Assembly: GCA_030144725.1 (NCBI GenBank)
Contig: JASKMD010000024.1
Location: 3,463,076-3,527,075, forward strand
DNA from: Haematococcus lacustris
Taxonomy: Eukaryota > Chlorophyta > Chlorophyceae > Chlamydomonadales > Haematococcaceae
Reading direction: 5' to 3'
DNA length: 64,000 bases
The notes under the pieces: model-generated
Database searches by the model: none
What the model saw: only the letters and a program-made list of their open reading frames with translations
What the model was told of the DNA's origin: nothing
Translations under genes and position numbers: made by a program
Shown here: piece after piece, positions 1 through 10,841 of the stretch
Layout of the letters: each line of letters opens with the position of its first letter
Numbering within the stretch: the first letter of the stretch is position 1

Positions 1-414
1 NNNNNNNNNNNNNNNNNNNNNNNNNNNNNNNNNNNNNNNNNNNNNNNNNNNNNNNNNNNNNNNNNNNNNNNNNNNNNNNNNNNNNNNNNNNNNNNNNNNN
101 NNNNNNNNNNNNNNNNNNNNNNNNNNNNNNNNNNNNNNNNNNNNNNNNNNNNNNNNNNNNNNNNNNNNNNNNNNNNNNNNNNNNNNNNNNNNNNNNNNNN
201 NNNNNNNNNNNNNNNNNNNNNNNNNNNNNNNNNNNNNNNNNNNNNNNNNNNNNNNNNNNNNNNNNNNNNNNNNNNNNNNNNNNNNNNNNNNNNNNNNNNN
301 NNNNNNNNNNNNNNNNNNNNNNNNNNNNNNNNNNNNNNNNNNNNNNNNNNNNNNNNNNNNNNNNNNNNNNNNNNNNNNNNNNNNNNNNNNNNNNNNNNNN
401 NNNNNNNNNNNNNN
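1..414. other. Assembly gap
   Basis: Run of N. It hides the left flank and the first five bases of the 5' LTR, so the target-site duplication of the retrotransposon cannot be tested. Confidence 1.
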
Positions 415-791
415 CAGTTCTGCTTTAAACCTAGTATGCATGTGATTTGAATGCGCCTGCAGGTCTTCCCAGCCCTGCATGCGAGATCGACTTTTGTCAT
501 GTTTAGTTTGTCATGACAGTTGGTAGTTTGTTCTTGGTTGATTTAATGCCTTGCACTGCTTATTGTAAGTACTTGGAACCTCACAGAACAAGGACAAGCC
601 ACTAAACGCAACAACGCTAATCCGAGATTCGAAACGTCGCGCGCTAAAGAGTACGTAAGCAGCAGCTACAGCAGTAGCAGCAGCAGATAGCAACAACAAG
701 TAGCAACAGCCACATAGCAGGATCGCCTTGTCCGGCTGCAAATTGTTACTATCGTCCGCCGCCATCCTGAAGATACAGCTGTACTATAACA
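415..791 (+). repeat. 5' LTR (first 5 bases in gap)
   Basis: This stretch repeats at 6430-6806 with a constant offset of 6015. It ends in TAACA, the inverse of the TGTTA that opens the 3' LTR. The 84-residue minus-strand ORF inside it is identical in both copies and is not a gene. Confidence 0.95.
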
Positions 792-1507
792 TCTGGTTTC
801 CCTGTATTCTGATCATCGGCCTGTGCAGTGACTGACAAGCAGGAGGATTTCAACATCCTTTCACTACTGGACGACGTGCTACCCAACGACGTCCCTCCGG
901 CGCCGCCAACCGTGAACCCACCAATCGCAGCGCACAGTGAGTATACCCACTTGCTCTAAGCGCAGCGCCACCTGCATTACTTTTGCTGAAGTGCAGTGTT
1001 TGAACCTGCGTGCGTAGCAGTGACCACCTGCGACAGCAGTGCTACCCGCGCAAGCGGTGATTACCTGCGTTAGCAGTGCTGACCTGCGCAAGCAGTGACT
1101 TACCCAATTCTTGGTGACCTGCTTTTTGCAGTGAACGCTGCCCCCAAGAGGAGGACTCCAATCCCCGTTCCAGACTTCTCACAAGTTCGAGTTGTACCGC
1201 CGACAGTACCGCCAACGGCCCCAGCGGAACCACCGCTACCCCACCACCGCCCGAGCCAGACTTCGAATCCGTGCCCGAAGTGCGCCCAGTTTCGAGCAGC
1301 CGCAGATTACCAACACGCTGTCAACCGCGAGCTTCGACAGCAATTAGCAGCACAGCAGCACATTATCACTACCATTGCATTAGGGAAAGCACCCACAACT
1401 TACCCACTGCCTCCCCCTATCACCACCCCACCACCAGCCCCGGCTGTGAATAGCAATCACATAGCAGCTCAGCGCCGCCAGGCAGCCAAGGCAGCCAGGC
1501 ACACATA
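792..1507 (+). promoter_or_regulatory. Retrotransposon leader with primer-binding site and short tandem repeats
   Basis: A TGG at 794, two bases after the LTR, is the expected start of a primer-binding site pairing with a tRNA CCA end; I cannot name the tRNA. From about 1000 to 1100 the leader carries four imperfect ~22-base units built on CCTGCG..AGCAGTG. A GTG-started open frame (1095-1508) fills the rest, but it has no ATG and I do not call it a gene. Confidence 0.6.
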
Positions 1508-2497
1508 ATGGAGGGTGATATGCCAGACACACACACCGTTCTGAATGCCGTGAACACCCTGTCCCACAACATAGAAACCCACCTCCGTGCCCTCACGGAG
1601 AATCTTACACTTTTCATCCAAGCACAATCTGCCGCTGCCCAACCACCTCACACCGCACCACCACCTGCCCCTGCCCCTAGGGTAGAGGTGCAGTGCACAC
1701 CGCCGTCAGATCAGCATCAGTTTGTAGGCTTGATCAAGCTTAATGACGTGGCGGTGTATGAGGGCAAGGGAGACGTCAATGCATTCCTCTTTCAAGTTGA
1801 TGAGGTTTTTTCACTTTACCCTGGTGCAAGCGAACAACTAAAGATTGTCTCAACAAGTGTAAGGCTATCAGGCATGGCTAGCGCGTGGTATCGGGCCATC
1901 AAGACAGAGACCAGCTTTACTTCATGGGCAGATTTCGCAGCAGCCCTCAAAGCAGCATTCAAAACCAAATCTGATGAATCCAAAGCCAGAGATCAGCTAC
2001 ACGTCTCACGTCAAAAGCCTCACCAGACAGCAGTGTCATTCGCCACTCACCTACGCTCACTTTACATGCAGATCCCTGACATGCACGAAGGAGAGAAACT
2101 GGACAGGTTCCGACAGGGCCTTCACCCACCACTACGTGCACTTGTCGACATCCAGAATCCCACCAGCTTCTCACAGGCTGTGGAGATTGCTGTGGCTCAT
2201 GATTCCGCTTACCGGGATGCTGGCATTTCTACCGCCGTACCCATGCAGCTAGGAGCAATGCAATACGGCTTCACATCATCTCGCCCAAGGCACAACCCAG
2301 CTTCTGCATCCACTCCGGCCCCTTTCACGCGTGCATCGCACAAACCATTGACCCCCGAGGAAAAAGCACATTACAACATGAACAACCAGTGCACGTTCTG
2401 CCGCGAGAAAGGTCATGTATACCGTGACTGCACACATCCTAACAAGAAGCCACTCGCAAAAAACTACATGGAGCCGATGCCGTCCGGCGAGAAGTAA
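1508..2497 (+). CDS. gag: Gag polyprotein of the gypsy element
   Basis: This is the structural capsid/nucleocapsid protein that packages the element RNA in cytoplasmic particles. The ORF is 329 residues and starts at ATG 1508. Residues ~75-250 resemble the Retrotrans_gag domain, including the pattern of short helices with conserved tryptophans. Near the C terminus, residues 295-308 form one CCHC zinc knuckle (C-X2-C-X4-H-X4-C), the usual RNA-binding module. The frame closes with TAA at 2495-2497. The A AAA AAC heptamer at 2458-2464 lies in this frame, so a fraction of ribosomes should continue into pol. Length and domain order are normal for gypsy Gag. Confidence 0.93.
   Translation: MEGDMPDTHTVLNAVNTLSHNIETHLRALTENLTLFIQAQSAAAQPPHTAPPPAPAPRVEVQCTPPSDQHQFVGLIKLNDVAVYEGKGDVNAFLFQVDEVFSLYPGASEQLKIVSTSVRLSGMASAWYRAIKTETSFTSWADFAAALKAAFKTKSDESKARDQLHVSRQKPHQTAVSFATHLRSLYMQIPDMHEGEKLDRFRQGLHPPLRALVDIQNPTSFSQAVEIAVAHDSAYRDAGISTAVPMQLGAMQYGFTSSRPRHNPASASTPAPFTRASHKPLTPEEKAHYNMNNQCTFCREKGHVYRDCTHPNKKPLAKNYMEPMPSGEK
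2458..2464 (+). promoter_or_regulatory. -1 ribosomal frameshift site (A AAA AAC)
   Basis: Read in the gag frame, the codons are GCA AAA AAC, so A2458 plus AAA AAC forms the classical X XXY YYZ slippery heptamer. The pol frame is exactly -1 relative to gag and is open from 2443, after a TAA at 2440-2442. The overlap therefore contains the heptamer 30 bases before the gag stop. A short GCCG/CGGC stem (2473-2476 with 2485-2488) follows at a suitable spacing; any pseudoknot is unproven. Confidence 0.85.
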
Positions 2498-5400
2498 GCG
2501 CGGTACCACGGTCACTTGAAACAACTCCAAACCTCCCCGTGTCACCCAAGGCATCCATCGCACCCATCCCAATCCTCAGCACAAAACCAACCGAACCCAT
2601 TGCGGAGGACTCTTTCCTACCCAGCGACACGGAGACAGACATACTTCCAGCACCTACTGCACCTGCACTACCACGCTTCAGCATAACCAAGCTCAGCAAC
2701 TCCGCAGACCAGCGAGCAGACTTACTCATTTTCGCTGGCACATTTCACAAACACCCCGTGCGCATTCTCATTGATGGAGGAGCGTCAGCTTCGTTCATCG
2801 ATGAGGATTTCTGCAACAGGTTCGACATCCAGGCAGCCAGCAAACACGACCCAGACATGATCAGGCTAGCTGATGGTCACCAACAGCAGAGCACAGCCAT
2901 GATTCCTAATGCACGTTTCAGAATGGCCTCTTACAAAGGGGTACAGACTTTGCATTGCACCACATTGCATGGCTTTGACATCATCCTTGGCAAGCCTTGG
3001 CTTGCCGAGCTCAACCCCCACATTGACTGGAAGCAAAACACCATGACATTCAACCACGCAGGGCGCAAGCACACCCTGAGAGCACCCCCCCCCGCCAAAC
3101 ACCCTGACATAGACAAGTACACCATCAGCACAGCTGGGCTGCGTGTTGCCATCCACACTCGACAGCCCATGTTCTTGGTGTCCATCACCCCAACAGGTGG
3201 AGACACTACCACAGAGACCCATCAGACCATGGATTGCACAGCCATCACACAACGGTTCCCAGATGTCTTCCCATCAGACCTGCCAGCAGGCTTGCCGCCC
3301 CAGCGTGCTGTGGACCACCGCATCGAAGTAGAGCCCGGTAAACGGCCTCCCACTCGCCCCACTTATAACATGAGCACCAGTGAGCTAGCTGAACTGAAGG
3401 CACAGATCACAGAGATGCAAGAAAAAGGTTTCATTCGCCCCAGCACCTCCCCATACGCAGCAGGTGTGCTATTTGTTCGCAAGAAAGACGGCACGTTTCG
3501 CATGTGTGTCGACTACCGCCCACTCAACCGCATCACCATCAAAAACAAATACCCCCTGCCACGAGTAGAGAACATGCTGGACAGACTGCATGGAGCAACG
3601 GTTTTTAGCAAGATTGACCTCAGGCAGGGGTACCATCAAATTCGCATTGCACCAGAAGACATCCCCAAAACAGCGTTCAGCACACGATATGGACACTTTG
3701 AGTTTACTGTCCTGCCGTTTGGACTTTGCAACGCACCCGCCACATTTCAACGCCTCATGAACGACATTTTCAGACAAGAGCTCGACGACCATGTCATAGT
3801 CTATCTGGACGACATCCTCATTTTCTCACGCACGCACGAAGAGCATGCCAGGCACCTTGACAGGGTTCTATCACTCCTACGCCAACACAAGCTATATGCT
3901 AAACTCTCAAAGTGTGAATTCGGCAGGTCTCAGACTGAGTTTCTAGGTCACATCATCACATCCACTGGCATTGCATGCGACCCCAACAAGGTTGTGGCAA
4001 TCAACTCATGGCCAGTCCCCACAACTGTGCACGAGGTGCGCAGTTTTTTGGGTCTCGCTAACTACTACCGTCGCTTCGTCAACAACTTCTCTACCATCGC
4101 TGAACCACTCACAGCACTCACACAGGCGGATGGGCATGACAAGCAAGGCAAGGTGACATGGACATCTGCCCAGCAATCAGCTTTTGATGCTTTGAAACAT
4201 GCACTCACATCTGCACCGATCCTCATTGCACCTGATCCAACACAACCATACACTCTCCGCTGCGATGCCTCCGGCATAGGCATTGGCGCAGTGCTATCTC
4301 AAGGCACTGGCCCTGCTGAGCGTGTGGTAGCTTACCATTCCAGGAAGCTGCTGCCAGCAGAACGCAACTACCCAACACATGAACAAGAGCTGCTATCCTT
4401 GGTAGAGGCGCTCAAGGTCTGGCGCCACTATCTGCTTGGTGCACACTTCACTCTCCTCACTGACAACTGGGCAAACAAACACCTGCAAACACAACCACGA
4501 CTCGACAGTAAACGGCAGGCACGATGGATGGAAGTACTACAAGAGTACAACTGCCACATCGATCACATACCTGGCAAGCACAACGTGGTGGCAGACGCGC
4601 TGTCAAGACGTTCTGACTACCAACTCTACATCTCGGTCTTGGGCGTAAACACAACAGAGGGCACGTCAAACGTCCTGGGCATTGAGATCCCGAACAAACA
4701 CAACACAGCAAACACCAACGAACACACAAACACAACAGAGGGCGCGTCAAACGTCCTGGGCATTGAGATCCCAAACAAATACAACACAACAAACACGCTT
4801 AAAAACACGAACACACCACTTCCCGCCTCAGACACACAGTTAAAGCAAACCATACTCGACACAGCTAATTCTGACGAAGAGTACCAACGACACAAAGCGG
4901 CTGCAGTGACCGGCAAAGCACGCCTCTTTCGCATTGAAGGAGACCTCATTTACCACATAGGACGAGGGACCCGCCGGCTGTACATCCCGGTTGGACCCAT
5001 GCGCACCGCCCTACTGTGTGAAGCACACGACATACCTATCTCTGGCCATCTTGGTAGGGACAAGACGTATCAACAACTCTCCCGCCACTATTTCTGGCCC
5101 CGCATGGCAGCATCAGTCCACGACTACGTCCGCACCTGCCCCTGCTGCCAACGTAACAAATCCAACACAGCTAAACCCACTGGCCTCTTGCACCCTCTCC
5201 CGGTTCCCCAGCATCGCTGGGAACAAGTGAGCATGGACCTCATCACCCAACTACCTTCCACTGCAGCTGGACACGACGCCATCGTTGTTTTTGTCGACAG
5301 GCTCACCAAAATGATTCACGCAGTCCCCACTACCACCACCGTCTCAGCCTCCATCTTGGCTCGCACCTTCTTTGACCACGTTTTCCGGCTGCATGGCCTT

Positions 5401-6372
5401 CCAAAAGTCATCGTGTCAGACCGCGACCCACGCTTCACATCTACTTTCTGGACTGAACTCTTCCGCCTCACAGGCACTCATCTTAACATGTCCACGGCCA
5501 ACCACCCTCAAACCGACGGCCAAACTGAACGGGCAAATCGCACGCTGGAGGACATGCTCCGCAACTTCGTCTCACCCTATCACGACGATTGGGACACACA
5601 CCTCACTGCTGCTGAATTCGCCTACAACTCATCCACTCACGCAGCCACAGGCTTCACGCCATTTCACCTTAACTCGGGACAAGAACCTCATACGCCGCTA
5701 TCTCTATCTGCACCCACGCCTGACCATGCGCCAGCTGAGAAAGAGTCGGCTCCAGCCTTCCTACAGCGCATGGCGGCTGATATCTCGGTAGCCAAACATC
5801 ATCTGCACAATGCACAAGAACGGGCCACTAAGTATGCCAATGCTAAACGTCAGGACCACGTTTTCAAGGTTGGAGATCAGGTTTACCTGGCTGACAGCTT
5901 CTTCACACATGCACAGATTGCACAGTCCGCTGCGAATCACGCCACACGCAAGTTCTCTCCCAGACAACACGGCCCCTTCCGAGTCCTTGAGGTAGTCACA
6001 CCAGTAGCATTGCGGCTGGAGTTTCCTCCTGTCTGGAAGAGCATACACCCAGTCGTCCACGTCTCTCATGTCAAAGTGCACAATGACGGTTCTGCCATGT
6101 TCCCCACACGCAACCCAGGACCCCCGCCTGAGCCTGAGATCATCGACGGCGAAGCACACTTCCATGTGCAAGAGTTCCGCAAACACCGCTTTCTTCGTGG
6201 TCAACTCCAGCTGCTGGTCAAGTGGTTGGGTCACCCCGATCATGAGAGCTGCTGGCTACCTCTGGCCCAGCTGCAACACGACCTGTCTAAAGGAGTGCTC
6301 AAGAAACTGCTCGAGGACTACGCACGGCGTACCAAGCAACCCAAGAATTGGAAGACTGTAGTTAAGGCGTAA
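2464..6372 (+). CDS. pol: Pol polyprotein (protease, RT, RNase H, integrase, chromodomain-like)
   Basis: Pol carries out replication and integration of the element. It is read after a -1 shift: the open frame has no ATG near its start, only a GTG at 2539. Counting residues from that GTG, the aspartic protease motif L-I-D-G-G-A-S has its catalytic D at ~79; the usual motif is DTG/DSG, so DGG is unusual. Reverse transcriptase follows, with the YLDD active site at 422-425. RNase H is marked by C-D-A-S-G-I-G near base 4264. Integrase has the H-H-C-C zinc domain (~5030-5150) and a DDE core, with the last E in G-Q-T-E-R near 5527. The C terminus (~6140-6300) resembles a chromodomain that would steer integration to marked chromatin. 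Between RNase H and integrase an 81-bp, 27-residue unit is tandemly duplicated (from 4651 and from 4732). No internal stop is present. Confidence 0.95.
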   Translation, partial: LHGADAVRREVSAVPRSLETTPNLPVSPKASIAPIPILSTKPTEPIAEDSFLPSDTETDILPAPTAPALPRFSITKLSNSADQRADLLIFAGTFHKHPVRILIDGGASASFIDEDFCNRFDIQAASKHDPDMIRLADGHQQQSTAMIPNARFRMASYKGVQTLHCTTLHGFDIILGKPWLAELNPHIDWKQNTMTFNHAGRKHTLRAPPPAKHPDIDKYTISTAGLRVAIHTRQPMFLVSITPTGGDTTTETHQTMDCTAITQRFPDVFPSDLPAGLPPQRAVDHRIEVEPGKRPPTRPTYNMSTSELAELKAQITEMQEKGFIRPSTSPYAAGVLFVRKKDGTFRMCVDYRPLNRITIKNKYPLPRVENMLDRLHGATVFSKIDLRQGYHQIRIAPEDIPKTAFSTRYGHFEFTVLPFGLCNAPATFQRLMNDIFRQELDDHVIVYLDDILIFSRTHEEHARHLDRVLSLLRQHKLYAKLSKCEFGRSQTEFLGHIITSTGIACDPNKVVAINSWPVPTTVHEVRSFLGLANYYRRFVNNFSTIAEPLTALTQADGHDKQGKVTWTSAQQSAFDALKHALTSAPILIAPDPTQPYTLRCDASGIGIGAVLSQGTGPAERVVAYHSRKLLPAERNYPTHEQELLSLVEALKVWRHYLLGAHFTLLTDNWANKHLQTQPRLDSKRQARWMEVLQEYNCHIDHIPGKHNVVADALSRRSDYQLYISVLGVNTTEGTSNVLGIEIPNKHNTANTNEHTNTTEGASNVLGIEIPNKYNTTNTLKNTNTPLPASDTQLKQTILDTANSDEEYQRHKAAAVTGKARLFRIEGDLIYHIGRGTRRLYIPVGPMRTALLCEAHDIPISGHLGRDKTYQQLSRHYFWPRMAASVHDYVRTCPCCQRNKSNTAKPTGLLHPLPVPQHRWEQVSMDLITQLPSTAAGHDAIVVFVDRLTKMIHAVPTTTTVSASILARTFFDHVFRLHGLPKVIVSDRDPRFTSTFWTELFRLTGTHLNMSTANHPQTDGQTERANRTLEDMLRNFVSPYHDDWDTHLTAAEFAYNSSTHAATGFTPFHLNSGQEPHTPLSLSAPTPDHAPAEKESAPAFLQRMAADISVAKHHLHNAQERATKYANAKRQDHVFKVGDQVYLADSFFTHAQIAQSAANHATRKFSPRQHGPFRVLEVVTPVALRLEFPPVWKSIHPVVHVSHVKVHNDGSAMFPTRNPGPPPEPEIIDGEAHFHVQEFRKHRFLRGQLQLLVKWLGHPDHESCWLPLAQLQHDLSKGVLKKLLEDYARRTKQPKNWKTVVKA

Positions 6373-6410
6373 GATGTATTGTCTGTTTCAGCTCCGGGAC
6401 GTAGCTTTTC

Positions 6411-6424
6411 GAAGTGGGGGAGAG
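6411..6424 (+). promoter_or_regulatory. Polypurine tract
   Basis: The nearly all-purine run GAAGTGGGGGAGAG abuts the TGTTA start of the 3' LTR. This is the expected plus-strand primer of reverse transcription. Confidence 0.85.
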
Positions 6425-6806
6425 TGTTACAGTTCTGCTTTAAACCTAGTATGCATGTGATTTGAATGCGCCTGCAGGTCTTCCCAGCCCTGCATGCGAG
6501 ATCGACTTTTGTCATGTTTAGTTTGTCATGACAGTTGGTAGTTTGTTCTTGGTTGATTTAATGCCTTGCACTGCTTATTGTAAGTACTTGGAACCTCACA
6601 GAACAAGGACAAGCCACTAAACGCAACAACGCTAATCCGAGATTCGAAACGTCGCGCGCTAAAGAGTACGTAAGCAGCAGCTACAGCAGTAGCAGCAGCA
6701 GATAGCAACAACAAGTAGCAACAGCCACATAGCAGGATCGCCTTGTCCGGCTGCAAATTGTTACTATCGTCCGCCGCCATCCTGAAGATACAGCTGTACT
6801 ATAACA
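6425..6806 (+). repeat. 3' LTR (382 bp, complete)
   Basis: It begins TGTTAC and ends ATAACA, giving the short terminal inverted repeat TGTTA/TAACA. It matches the 5' copy throughout. Confidence 0.96.
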
Positions 6807-7389
6807 GATATCCAAAACACAACAAGACCACCACACCACACCACACCACCACCACCAAGCCACATCAAGTACGGTGGCTTGGCTCTCCTACTGCTGTCCC
6901 ATTGGGGGAGGGATGGGCTGGGTCTGTGTGGTGTGTGGGCATGGCATGGCTGGAGTGGGCTGGCTGGCCGCTACTACCAGCGCCTGCTCCATGCTGCCCG
7001 CCCAAGGCTGGCCTTTAGGGAGGAGGCATGGCTAGAGTGGCATGGCTAGAGTGGGATGGGGGGAGGGTAGGTGGGGTGGCACTAGCAAGTTGTTGATGAA
7101 TATGTCCTCACCGCAATGAATGAACATGTACTCACCGCAAATCCCGCGAACCAGTCCTCCATTGCGCTCTGATCCAACTGCTGCGCGGGTTACTTGTGGT
7201 TGCACCTGCGACTGCACCTGCTGTTGTACCTGCGGCTGTGCCTGCGGCTGTGTGCGATGCCTTTTCTCGTTAGGCTTTAGAGGGATACCCAAGCCAAACA
7301 CGTTGTGCTGGAGCACCCGTGGCAATGCCAGCGAAGGGCCAGCGAACATGAGCAGCCTCAGCCATCGGGCTCTACTCGTGCTGCCGGGT

Positions 7390-7494
7390 GCTGGGGGCTA
7401 CCGGGATTTCATTTGTTGCAGTGAAAGTTTCATTTCTTGCACGTGAAAGATTTCAGTGCAAGATTTCATGAAATACTGCAATTTTCACAACCCT
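7390..7494 (+). repeat. AT-rich hAT-like right end
   Basis: Repeated GTGAAA/TTTCA(T) half-palindromes end in TTTTCACAACCCTG. The same terminus closes the elements at 20814-20825 and ~61833-61843. Its complement, CAGGGTTGTGA, is a hAT-type terminal inverted repeat. I did not find a partner left end. Confidence 0.5.
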
Positions 7495-7940
7495 GATTTG
7501 GGAACCTTAATCATGTGCATAGTCATTGAAGCTCGGGACACCCATTACGTGTAGCGTAGTGAGCCCTCTACATCCTGATGTGCTTCGAACATCAGTCCGC
7601 TGCGTAAGCGAGAAATAAACTCAGTGTACGGGATTACCCCCCTATTCAAGACAGTTGGGAGGGACTGATTCTAGATAGCTTCTAGTCTGCAGGCCTTGCC
7701 ACCTGCCTTACCACCTGCCCTGCCTGCCTGACCCTGATAGGGCTACGGTCTACGGCCTCTGAGGCTGCTGGCTGTATGGCTGCCTAGCTGCTGCATGGGG
7801 CCTGTGGGGGCTTGCGGGGAGCCACTACCGCGCACCACTACCGCGCACTGGCTGGTCACGCTGCTGGCTCCATGCTGGACGCACCAGGCGGTGTTCCACC
7901 TGCCCTGCTCGGGGCTTCTAGTCTGCAGGCCTTGTGGGCT

Positions 7941-8035
7941 GCTCATGGTCCAGGACATGGACCATGGACCATTCCTGGACCATGCATGCGCATGGTCCAT
8001 GGATCATGGACCATGGACCAGGTCATGGACCATTC
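7941..8035. repeat. Cluster of overlapping ATGGTCC palindromes
   Basis: About eight copies of TGGTCCATG or its complement lie head-to-tail and head-to-head in under 100 bases, so the segment can fold into several alternative hairpins. No gene is associated. Confidence 0.7.
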
Positions 8036-8305
8036 ACTGCTGAGCTGACTTTGCGGTGCTCATCCACAACACTTAGGTGTAATACACAACTCCTCAGCTG
8101 AGGTTACCTTCGGCCCCGCCCAGCCTCTTGACCACGACCAACATGCCCCTGAGCCTCCCCTGCCACCTCACGACACAAAAGGTCTCGCAAGCGTTCCCAG
8201 CCCCGCCAGTGCTCTTCTTGTACCTACTGCCGTCCCTATTGCAGGGTTCAATACAGAGTTCAATGAAGTGAGCAGTGTCCACTACTACAGCGCCGCCATC
8301 ATATA

Positions 8306-8510
8306 CAACTCCTGAACCCCACAGCCCTCATGCTACACCAAAATAAAGCATGAGTTGGAATCGAACCGGGCTGCGAGCTCATCATTGTAAAGGCTACCGA
8401 CAGTGTGCCTACTGCCCACTTCAGCTCAGCCTTCTGGTGTGTGTGCCTGTGCCAGTGCCTGCGCCTGTGCCACACACATCCCCTTTGTTAGGGGTTCATT
8501 GTTTTTTTTG
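8306..8510 (-). repeat. SINE-like repeat with tRNA-type B box, copy 1
   Basis: About 200 bp recur at 57841-58048 with few differences. The minus strand reads GGTTCGATTCC, a good Pol III B box, and carries a D-arm-like GGC...GGTAGCC segment upstream; no full cloverleaf forms. One end has a CCCC(T)n...GGGG hairpin followed by a T run, as in a Pol III terminator or SINE tail. This points to a tRNA-derived SINE rather than a functional tRNA. Confidence 0.55.
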
Positions 8511-8536
8511 CTGGGATTGTCTTGAGTTGTAGCTGG

Positions 8537-8737
8537 CTATTGCTGCTGCTTGCGCTGCCACTTGAGCAACAGGGGCTTGTCGGCTATCTCCACCCACTCC
8601 TGGCCTGGCTGGCCTGGCTTCGGCATGGCTGGGCGGTTAGGCCAGTAGCACAGCTCAGTGGGACGTGGCCCTGGGCCGACTGCACAGCGGCGAATGTTCA
8701 GCGCGGCTGAGACGTCCCGGTCATAGAACCTGCACAT
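8537..8737 (-). pseudogene. Fanzor-like (TnpB family) C-terminal exon, fragment 1
   Basis: The 66-residue frame begins near an acceptor-like ATGTGCAG and reads F-Y-D-R-D-V-S-A-A-L-N-I-R-R. This is the RuvC-III motif of TnpB/Fanzor RNA-guided nucleases, in which the second D is catalytic. It continues G-P-R-P-T-E-L-C-Y-W and ends in a basic tail K-W-Q-R-K-Q-Q-Q before TAG. No RuvC-I or RuvC-II part is recognisable upstream on this strand, so this is a 3' remnant or one exon of a decayed gene. The assignment rests on motif memory only. Confidence 0.6.
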
Positions 8738-8740
8738 GGG

Positions 8741-9328
8741 TGTGGGAGATGCATGAAGTCAATTCATGTGTCATGCCATGTGGGATATGCTCATGTCATG
8801 CACATGTGTAGGGTTGTGTCAATGCTTACCCAGTGATGTTGTTGATGCTTGTTGATGATGATGATGATGTGGCTTACACCGCTTAAGCCGTCAGCCGTTA
8901 GGCTGCTAAGCCGCCCTCCCCCTCTAGGGGTTCGGGACTTTCTGTAACGCACTTCAAAGCAAGGTGCACAAACAAAGGTGCACATGGGCTCAACATGAAA
9001 TCATGCATGTTCTCATTATTGTTCTGTAAGGTCGTGGTAAACTCCGGCAGTATACAGCTCAGTCAAGATGGCCTGACACCTTGTGCGCGGGGCCAGCGTT
9101 CCGAGGTAGCCCATTCTTGACCATCATATACAACCCCCATGACACAATCTACAATTGACCATGCGACAGAGCATCGCGATGACACACGATGAAGCAAGCG
9201 AAGGTTCAGGAACCAAGCAGCTGCACTTATCGGGTGATCAACTGCATGTGTCGCAAAGTATCGCTATCTGCCGCTAAATCATCGTAGGAGGCAGGTCGTA
9301 GCCCTCCCGCACGCGGAACCTGGCGATC
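8741..9328. other. Intergenic, no gene seen
   Basis: Contains a GAT trinucleotide run near 8855-8870 and otherwise unremarkable sequence. The last ~100 bases precede the TerC start and should hold its promoter and 5' UTR. No canonical TATA box stood out. Confidence 0.5.
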
Positions 9329-10841
9329 ATGTGGCGATGCGTGCGGTCTAGTAGTGCCGGCTGCGCAAGTCCAGGGTTGCGACAATTTCCAACATCAAAG
9401 GTCCTTCACAGGCATGGCCGGCCCACCTTCGTTCACCAAATCAGTCAACACCCCCCGCAAGCGCAGGTGAGCAGCAAGACCAGCAGCGAAACTAAAGCCC
9501 GAGGCAGCGGCAGCTTCACCATCGGTCCCCTTGGGACCAACAGCAGCAGTGATGGCAGCAGCAGCAGGGAGCTATGGTAATGGTAGCAGTAGCAGTAGGG
9601 GCAGTGGCAGCAGCAGCAGCAGCAGCAGCAGCGGCAATGACAGGAGCGACAGCAGCAGCAATGGCAGCAGCAATCTTAGCATATGTGTATGTGCCACCCT
9701 TTGGACCCACCAACCCACCCATCCCTAGCAATCACACAGCTACAGCCAGTCATCTCCATATGCATCAGCTCATCAAAGAACCTCAGCAGCATGCAAACAT
9801 GGGTGTTGCTCAGACATTGGCTGCATAGCAGCGTTGAGCATGTTGCTGGCTGGATGGCTGGCCAAACCTTTGCCTGCCCGCACTGTTGGCTGCCCGCAGA
9901 AGGTTGATCGTGAGAGCCTGCCCCTTGCCAGCCTGCCCTCCCGCTCCAACCCCAACCAGGACGAGCAGGAGCAGGAGCTGGTCACGCTCAGCCAGCTGCC
10001 AGCCAAGGAGGCTGGGTATGAGGGCATAGCCGGATGGGTGGCTGCTGCCATGGCATTTGGGGTGGGGGTGTGGTACTTTCAAGGCCCGGAAAAGGGCCAA
10101 GAGTTCTTTGCTGGCTACTTGTTGGAGCAGAGCCTTTCTGTGGACAACCTCTTTGTATTCATCCTCACATTCAAGTACTTCAAAACCCCGCCACCGGCGC
10201 AGGCCAAGGTGCTGGCCTGGGGCATTGGCAGCGCTGCGGTCCTCCGAGCTGTTTTCATCGTGGCGGGTGTGGAGCTCATCGAGGCGTTCCGCCCTATGCT
10301 CCTGCTTTTTGCCGCCATCCTTGTTTTCACCGCGGCGAAGCTACTGACGACTGGTGACGACGATGACGAGCAAGAAGACCTGTCTAAGAACACGGTAGTG
10401 CGCCTGTGTCGTTCCGTCATTAAGTCCTCGGACACGTACGACGGCGACCGCTTCTGGTCGGTGGCGGCCAACGGCAGCCGCGTCGCGACACCATTGCTGC
10501 TGACGCTGGCTGTCATTGAGCTGTCCGACGTCGTCTTTGCCATCGACTCAATCCCAGCGGTCTTCGGCGTCACTCTCGATCCATTCATAATTTACACCTC
10601 GAACATTTTTGCCGTGCTCAGCTTGCGGGCGCTGTACCGGCTCGTGTCGACGGTGATGACGGAGCTGCGCTACCTCGACAAGGCGGTAGCTGTGGTGCTC
10701 GGCTTCATTGGGGTGAAGATGACGCTTGATTTTGTAGACGTTAACATCCCCACGGATGTGTCCTTGTTAGTCGTGGGCCTGGTGCTAGGTAGTGGGGTGG
10801 CTGCTAGCCTGCTGCTGCCGGAGTCCCGCACGACGGAGTAA
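9329..10841 (+). CDS. TerC-family integral membrane protein, plastid type (2 exons)
   Basis: Model: exon 1 at 9329-9466 and exon 2 at 9900-10841, separated by a phase-0 intron (CAG/GTGAGC ... TGCCCGCAG/A); 359 residues. Exon 1 encodes 46 residues rich in S, R, H and P with few acids, like a chloroplast transit peptide. Exon 2 has about eight hydrophobic spans. It carries the family signatures L-E-Q-S-L-S-V-D-N-L-F-V-F and E-L-S-D-V-V-F-A-I-D-S-I-P-A-V-F, whose buried acids are characteristic of TerC. An acidic loop D-D-D-D-E-Q-E-D lies between the two halves. The Arabidopsis member is a thylakoid membrane protein needed for thylakoid formation and membrane-protein insertion, and I infer the same site here; bacterial relatives concern metal or tellurite handling. 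Exon 2 alone contains an in-frame ATG at 9840, but that would drop the transit peptide. The intron carries GCA/GCAGCA microsatellite. Confidence 0.9.

Larger units (their letters stand above)
415..6806 (+). mobile_element. Ty3/gypsy chromovirus-type LTR retrotransposon
   Basis: The element runs 5' LTR, leader, gag, pol, polypurine tract, 3' LTR. Pol order is protease, reverse transcriptase, RNase H, integrase, and a C-terminal chromodomain-like segment; this is the Ty3/gypsy order, and the tail suggests a chromovirus. Gag is intact, and Pol is one long open frame reached by a -1 shift. The two LTRs match over all 377 comparable bases as far as I can read them, which indicates a recent and possibly still active insertion. 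The left flank is lost in the gap. The right flank after the LTR begins GATATCC. Confidence 0.97.
6807..8305. other. Intergenic stretch without a recognised gene
   Basis: It opens with a CCACA-rich simple repeat (about 6820-6865) and contains a hAT-like transposon end (7390-7494) and a cluster of ATGGTCC palindromes (7941-8035). ORFs here are short and show no family motif. Confidence 0.6.

Noticed and set aside
511..765. 84-residue minus-strand ORF in each LTR
   Set aside because: It is preserved only because the LTRs are identical; it is low complexity with no motif.
1095..1508. 137-codon frame whose stop overlaps the gag ATG (TAATG)
   Set aside because: It begins at GTG, contains no ATG, and an in-frame TGA sits just upstream at 1080, so ordinary eukaryotic initiation cannot make it.
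8345..8430. Functional tRNA (Val or Ile anticodon readings)
   Set aside because: Neither reading gives a paired anticodon stem, and the segment recurs within a ~200-bp repeat.
9371..9390. CAGGGTTGCGACAA as a hAT left end
   Set aside because: Lies within the TerC transit-peptide exon and has no paired right end or duplication.
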